A DNA stretch of 64,000 nucleotides from Cellulomonas denverensis (GTDB lineage Bacteria; Actinomycetota; Actinomycetes; Actinomycetales; Cellulomonadaceae): positions 248,001-312,000 of the forward strand of contig NZ_JAAXOX010000004.1 of NCBI RefSeq assembly GCF_012396125.1, in the 5' to 3' direction. Position 1 is the first letter of the stretch, and each line of letters starts with the position of its first letter. Shown piece by piece: positions 61,701 through 64,000 of the stretch. The notes below the pieces were generated by a model. It was given only the letters and a program-made list of their open reading frames with translations, did no database searches and was not told the DNA's origin. The position numbers and the translations under genes are program-made.

Positions 61701-62377
61701 TCGAGGTTCGCCGCCTGCGGGTGCGGTGCCTGGCCCACGGGGAGCCCCCCGATGAGCGCTGACCCGTTCTCGGCCTCGGTCACCGGCAACGACCCGCCCG
61801 ACTTGCGGGCGGCAGCGCTCGCGGCGGGTCCGGGTGCGTCGGGAGCGTCGTTCGGGAACGCGGTGACCTGCTCGCCGGCCGGGTCGAGCGCCGTCACGTC
61901 GAACCCGGGCGCCAGGACGACGACGGACTCCCCGCCAGCGGCGGTCGCGGCGGCCGCCTCGTCGAGGGCGGTGAGCGTGACGTCGACCGGGTCCGCCAGG
62001 TCGTGGCCGGAGAACTCCACCGACACCTGCCCACCGGTGACCTGCCCACCGGCGTCCGGGGTGACCGTCCCAGTACCCCACACCGGCGCGGCCACCTCAT
62101 CGACCGGCTCGGGCGCGGTCTGCGGCTGCGGCTGCGGCACAGCAGGGTCGGACGGGTCTGCGGGGTTGGTCGCGACCGCGGCGTTCGCCCGCGCCCACGC
62201 CAACACCTCCGCCGCGGCCTGAGCCTGCTGGTGCGCCGCGGACGGCTCGGCCGGAACCAGCATCACCGCGACCAACGCACCCGAGGCGGTCGCTGCGACC
62301 AGGCCGCGCCCTGCCCACCGGGCGAGTGCCGCCTCGATACCGCGTCCGGACCCTGTGCTCGTGCGGGTGGTGTTCAC
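55538..62377 (-). CDS. Giant secreted RHS-repeat polymorphic toxin
   Basis: A 2279-residue protein. The N-terminal signal (about 20-45, AATASGALVAVMLVPAEPSA) is followed by a beta-rich region and a degenerate Amidase_3-like domain (about 311-486). Dozens of YD/RHS repeats follow (about 560-1960) and then the RHS core LGEVWFYARTYDPGTGTFTTQD (near 1955-1980). An Ala/Gly-rich hydrophobic segment (about 2022-2085) and a roughly 130-residue C-terminal toxin domain end the protein. AFEIKTGR (about 2197-2204) looks like the E-x-K of a PD-(D/E)xK nuclease. The GTG at 62377 overlaps the stop of the upstream gene. RHS shells cage and deliver such tips to competitors; target and export route here are inferred. 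Confidence 0.92.
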   Translation of the reverse strand: MNTTRTSTGSGRGIEAALARWAGRGLVAATASGALVAVMLVPAEPSAAHQQAQAAAEVLAWARANAAVATNPADPSDPAVPQPQPQTAPEPVDEVAAPVWGTGTVTPDAGGQVTGGQVSVEFSGHDLADPVDVTLTALDEAAAATAAGGESVVVLAPGFDVTALDPAGEQVTAFPNDAPDAPGPAASAAARKSGGSLPVTEAENGSALIGGLPVGQAPHPQAANLDAELGESMAGDDGDSVPGVRVEVQVDPAALDGIRPGSVRLMTRETDADPWSVVPSYLDTDRSVVVGVLDHLSQFVVIGGKDVGDPRPRVVLDPDNDRAFANSPGPRVTEVGYNVELANQVAARLTQACNADVVVTRTTPIPDLGRDVRAGMAYAHNPDLTVTFGFNGNDGEAWGNIGNGGSEVYSRGGGLDEQARATTLNVLPVYTGRPANPKSRANLTYPEYAGLPGALIHLETLFLDHNFDRPVIDNGFSFIVDGVFTSLGMQLENQGFDCSDPNRGGGWPSPPSMAQIAAWMQLGFKNYAAYGGDPVNFATGNLVELEDLFHVTGPGGSDTQVALVYNSQDGRVSRFGTGWTSDLGARAQRFTDGSVMVVRGDGASFTFTSNGAGGYSTDLNAGATLTEAGGGHLVLTVDDGTTWRFDASHPEGVGDVIEKREATGAVTRFEYAPISGDPMFRPLTAVVLPGDQRITVTSDARGIVTALTAPDGRVWQLGYDANLDLRTITLPDGRVRGFDYDAAHRLTVARDATGAVYLTNTYDAAGRVVSQGDGVGGTRTFAYRAGGVDYTDAAGSVWQYEVDARSRVTGLTDPLGRTTTIEYAGLDAPTGVVGPDGARTDYDLDAKGRPTSIDAAGDGETDLVLDDLGRITQVTEPGAEDGSTLTTSVSRDSAGRPTEVQYPDGAVEVTEYDGAGNPVVFVDAAGQRWTATFDARGNQISATDPLGRTTAFAYDAGNRLTSRTLPSGATWTYAYDTAGRLIAETDPNGAVTGYGYDGNDNLTTITDPTGAMTGQVWDTGRRLTRVTDPNGSVTRYAYSAEDILVSETDPTGAVTTYTLDAAHRVVAVTDPNGGVWERTLDESGNVVAQTDPAGGVSSWEYDAAGRLIAQSDPDGVVTAHAYAANGQLIETRDSAGATTSFTYDAAGRVTAQTGPGGTTTFTYDPVGQLTATTDPAGNTTEAVFDAAGQLVSQTDRTGVTTTFVYDVDGNQVAATDADGVREAWTLDSAGQVLTVGTETGAVWQYAYDPAGRVITETNALGAVTAYSYDRAGQLVEVADPTGAVTTFAYDGAGRQTTTTDADGVVTAYGYDPAGQLTRVVQNATDTGERTESENVTTTYAYTPVGNLEQVTGPTGAITGYEYTPGGRVTAETDPLDNTWAYTYDDAGRLASEVDPDSRTVTYDYDEAGRVRAVQYTQGPASAATRARAASTDEVRVELEYDAVGNAIAMSDPTGVTGWTYDAEGRQTAQRTTTGTLATTYSPAGRRTAQTTPDGTTQTWAYDTAGRVAEQGTPAGVMAYTYDPADQVTQVTRTNTDGTPGPLSVFAYDPAGRTTQVRHQVTEVEPFAVPEPGDVALTCDTCLPGADYLAGRTLPGTGTTGSGVWDVAIDQTYTPTGHVATRTRIDAGGVALAGAYTYDPLGRLTGGTETDHLPDPAEETDETDTQDPGTVPVLTVPAPTAATAPAQPGAGPDETDPESSATLLAYGYDAAGNRTTATIAGPDGTTRTQTATFDDANRLTRTTDTTTAPRGEGVTVLSGLQGTGSGSVTEYAYDRAGNRTQQATTPTGGTLLAAGASVREYAYGADGRLTQVLDPDRTVTFTRDGLGRTATTTTSTEFVTHAAAATWDGLTQVATSDEQFGTTTYTRDVTGSLAVQTSARTATAAASGGVGNNDPTLLPGGVTSGTVWELTDALGSVIAQADGDTITQVAAYDPWGNATTATAGWDADHGYTSQVADLGLGEVWFYARTYDPGTGTFTTQDAWEGLLTAPGTLNAYTYVLADPLTTVDVLGYWPGWLDKAVDWTKDNWRTVAGTAAGVAAGIAIGVGVAACVAATAGLCAGVVAGAATAIIGGAAAGAGGAAAAYAFTGDDGHGSYSWSGFGTQVGIGTVAGAVTGGVGYGVTSAFRSLGNRLTQAHRMATAQRNSTSARPSSRVQQNRSQGNNARDRANTYIGGQTEQYRSTSLGGRFYDILRGTQAFEIKTGRISLTSSIRQQVMKDAQLLQSQEVTSVTWVFYRSAQTGQIGPTAPLRALLERSGITVVIRASTGVRGAAGGVQRAV

Positions 62378-63111
62378 GCCGCCACCCCCTTCGACGACGT
62401 ACCCGTTCGCTCCACACGCAAGTCCCGCCACCCGGCCAGCACCAAGCCCGCCCCACCGGCCGCGCACGCGGCAGCCAGCAGCCACCACACCTCGGCACCG
62501 GTGGTGGCCAACCGGCCGGCGACCTTCAAGCACTCCATCAGCGCGGCGGCGTCGGCGATGCCGTCACCGTCGAGGTCCTCGCGTCCCGTGGCGCCGGTCG
62601 CGTTCCCGGCGATCAACGCCTCGACCCAGTTCTCCACCCCGTCACCATCGACATCACCGCGCAACGTCCCGGCCGGGCACCCTGCCTGCCCGCACAGCAG
62701 CACGCCCACAAAGTCCGGGATCCGGTCAGCGTCCGCGTCGACCGAGGGGTCCGCGCACCCCGCTGCCCCGCAGACCAGGACGTCAACCGCATCGGCGACA
62801 CCGTCACCGTCGATGTCGGCCCACGGCACCGCACACGCCGCCGACCCGCACAGCGCCTCCTCGACCCGGTCCGCGACCCCGTCGGCGTCGACGTCCGCCC
62901 ACCCGGTCCGGTCGACCAGACCCGTCCCGACCAGCGACACGACAGCCTGAGGTGTCGGGGCCAGGCTGGTGCGGTCCAGACCGGTCAGCACCTGACGCAC
63001 AGGGCGCCCACCCGGGGTGCTCGGGCCCCCCGCCGTGGCGGCCACCGCGGCAACGACACCGAGGACCAGGAGCAGGAGGCCCGCGGCCACCATGGCCCTC
63101 GCCCGAGACAT
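62374..63111 (-). CDS. LAXTG-anchored surface protein with calcium-type DxDxDG repeats
   Basis: A 245-residue exported protein. The hydrophobic signal VAAGLLLLVLGVVAAVAATA is near the start. Four or five repeats of the type DVDADGVADRVEEALCG, DIDGDGVADAVDVLVCG and DVDGDGVENWVEALI are thrombospondin-3/dockerin-like calcium loops, each paired with a Cys-x-x-x-x-Cys. The C-terminus has LATTG, a hydrophobic helix and RVERTG, a class E sortase signal. An upstream GTG at 63189 is an alternative start. Its GTGA overlap with the RHS gene indicates coupled translation, so it may display, chaperone or tether the RHS protein at the cell surface. Confidence 0.78.
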   Translation of the reverse strand: MSRARAMVAAGLLLLVLGVVAAVAATAGGPSTPGGRPVRQVLTGLDRTSLAPTPQAVVSLVGTGLVDRTGWADVDADGVADRVEEALCGSAACAVPWADIDGDGVADAVDVLVCGAAGCADPSVDADADRIPDFVGVLLCGQAGCPAGTLRGDVDGDGVENWVEALIAGNATGATGREDLDGDGIADAAALMECLKVAGRLATTGAEVWWLLAAACAAGGAGLVLAGWRDLRVERTGTSSKGVAA

Positions 63112-63189
63112 CACCCGCACCACCGGTGCGGCGCCGACCGCTGCTCGTGGGCCTTCAGGAACGGACAGCAGACGACGAGACGGACGCAC

Positions 63190-63711
63190 GCGATCGGGCC
63201 TTCCCCTGGAGGCGAGCAGCGATCCGGGCCCGGACCGCCAGCGTCAACAAGCTAGGGAAAACCAACCGGTCCGTCAGCGCCGCCGCACGACACTCAGGTG
63301 GGCCACAGCATCAGATGCGTAGTACAGAACGGGCGACCGCGTACTGGGACGGGCTAGATGCGAGTGCCGCAACCCTGACCTGGGCGAACACCTACCCCAC
63401 CCCGACCCGCGTCCTGCCGCCTCCTGTTCGGGCGCCGGCCTGCTCCTCAGCGATCCCCGGGCGTCAACGCTCGTCGCCCTGCGCCGCACCCACCGACGAC
63501 GCACACCACCGGGCGACGTCTTGTGGGACCGCCTCACCCCGGCAGCGTGCGCCAGCGCGTCGATCACGAAGTGTGCGCTGCGCTCGTCGACGCTGACCAC
63601 GTCCGCGACGTCGACCGGCGGGTTCGGTGGGTCGCCGGGGCCGGCGACGGGGGCTGCTGGTCGCTCATACCCCGGACAGTCGCGGTGCGGCCGGTGGCCT
63701 ATCGTGCCCGC
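63190..63711. other. Gap without a clear gene; possible decayed minus-strand ORF
   Basis: No frame in this 522-base stretch has a convincing start and coding pattern throughout. A short minus-strand stretch (about 63555-63640) reads PPVDVADVVSVDERSAHF, then VIDALAHAAG, which looks protein-like. The only nearby ATG (63668) is in another frame. It may be a frameshifted remnant. The right part must hold the promoter of the gene starting at 63712. Confidence 0.35.
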
Positions 63712-64000
63712 ATGAGGCTGAGCAAGGTTCTCGAGCAGCACATCGCGGTGTTCGGCGAGAGCGGCAGCGGGAAGACGGTCATGCTCTCCTCGTTCTACGG
63801 GGCCACACAGGAGGCGGATTTCCGCCGGCAGAGCCTGTACTCCGTGAGCGCGGACGACATCGGCCAGGGTCACCGGCTGCAGAGCAACTACCTCGGCATG
63901 AAGAAGTCGGCCCGGGTTCCCGGGACGGACCACTTCGCCGCCACCTCGTACTCCTTCTCCGTCAGGCTGCGGGACGGGAACCCCCGGGCCGCGCGGACCA
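63712..64000 (+). CDS. P-loop NTPase, N-terminal part, runs off the window
   Basis: ATG 63712 opens a frame reading MRLSKVLEQHIAVFGESGSG, then KTVMLSSFYG. GESGSGKT (residues 15-22) is a Walker A right behind a hydrophobic strand. The lack of an upstream domain and the following SSFYG resemble TRAFAC-type GTPase-like proteins found in actinobacterial conflict or signalling loci, but only 96 residues are visible. Divergent from the RHS operon. The exact family cannot be set without the rest of the gene. Confidence 0.65.
   Translation, partial: MRLSKVLEQHIAVFGESGSGKTVMLSSFYGATQEADFRRQSLYSVSADDIGQGHRLQSNYLGMKKSARVPGTDHFAATSYSFSVRLRDGNPRAART

Noticed and set aside
55970..61762. A 1930-codon open frame on the plus strand
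   Set aside because: It is antisense to the RHS gene. The repeats and high GC keep the frame open; its composition (Gly/Arg/Val/His-rich, no domains) is that of a shadow.

Overview
The window is GC-rich, with short intergenic gaps, many ATGA/GTGA stop-start overlaps and frequent GTG starts. Together with a class III ribonucleotide reductase, ClpC, GPP34, PopT/DUF368 and LAXTG-type surface proteins, this points to a facultatively anaerobic actinobacterium. Micrococcales, Cellulomonas/Promicromonospora-like, is my inference; no 16S or other marker is present.

Layout. 0-5.8 kb: end of a peptide/nickel-type ABC ATPase, a HigBA toxin-antitoxin pair, a YbhF/YbhS-like ABC exporter divergent from a TetR regulator with a perfect palindromic operator between them, and a LacI regulator. 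6-16 kb: clpC behind a ClgR-like box, HPr, a membrane protein, and nrdDG behind two NrdR-like boxes 32 bp apart, followed by small regulators. 16-20 kb: a four-gene overlapping fructose PTS operon (fruR-fruK-EIIA-EIIBC). 20-27 kb: a minus-strand secretion operon with a SipW-type signal peptidase, three small proteins with SipW-type signal peptides and a 983-residue beta-helix protein. 27-34 kb: a ROK regulator, an orphan sugar ABC ATPase and an MmsAB/ChvE multiple-sugar importer. 34-38 kb: a beta-glucoside PTS preceded by an RNA antiterminator site overlapping an intrinsic terminator, with the PRD antiterminator gene just downstream. 38-46 kb: a beta-helix surface protein and scattered enzymes and regulators.

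The accessory part is 46-64 kb. At 46.57-50.23 kb a 36-bp direct repeat of the 3' part of tRNA-Arg(ACG), with its terminator, brackets about 3.6 kb. This segment holds an IS3 orfA remnant, a 667-residue protein with an RN-x3-H (HEPN-like) motif, and two apparently frameshifted small genes. I read it as a decayed tRNA-targeted mini-island carrying a candidate defence protein. No integrase is visible.

At 53.4-63.2 kb lies a polymorphic-toxin locus. It contains a 2279-residue secreted RHS protein with a nuclease-like C-terminal tip, translationally coupled to a calcium-repeat LAXTG surface protein. Downstream are two near-identical putative immunity genes, an unrelated third small gene and a truncated second copy of the toxin tip, which together record a segmental duplication. 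The window ends inside a new P-loop NTPase gene.
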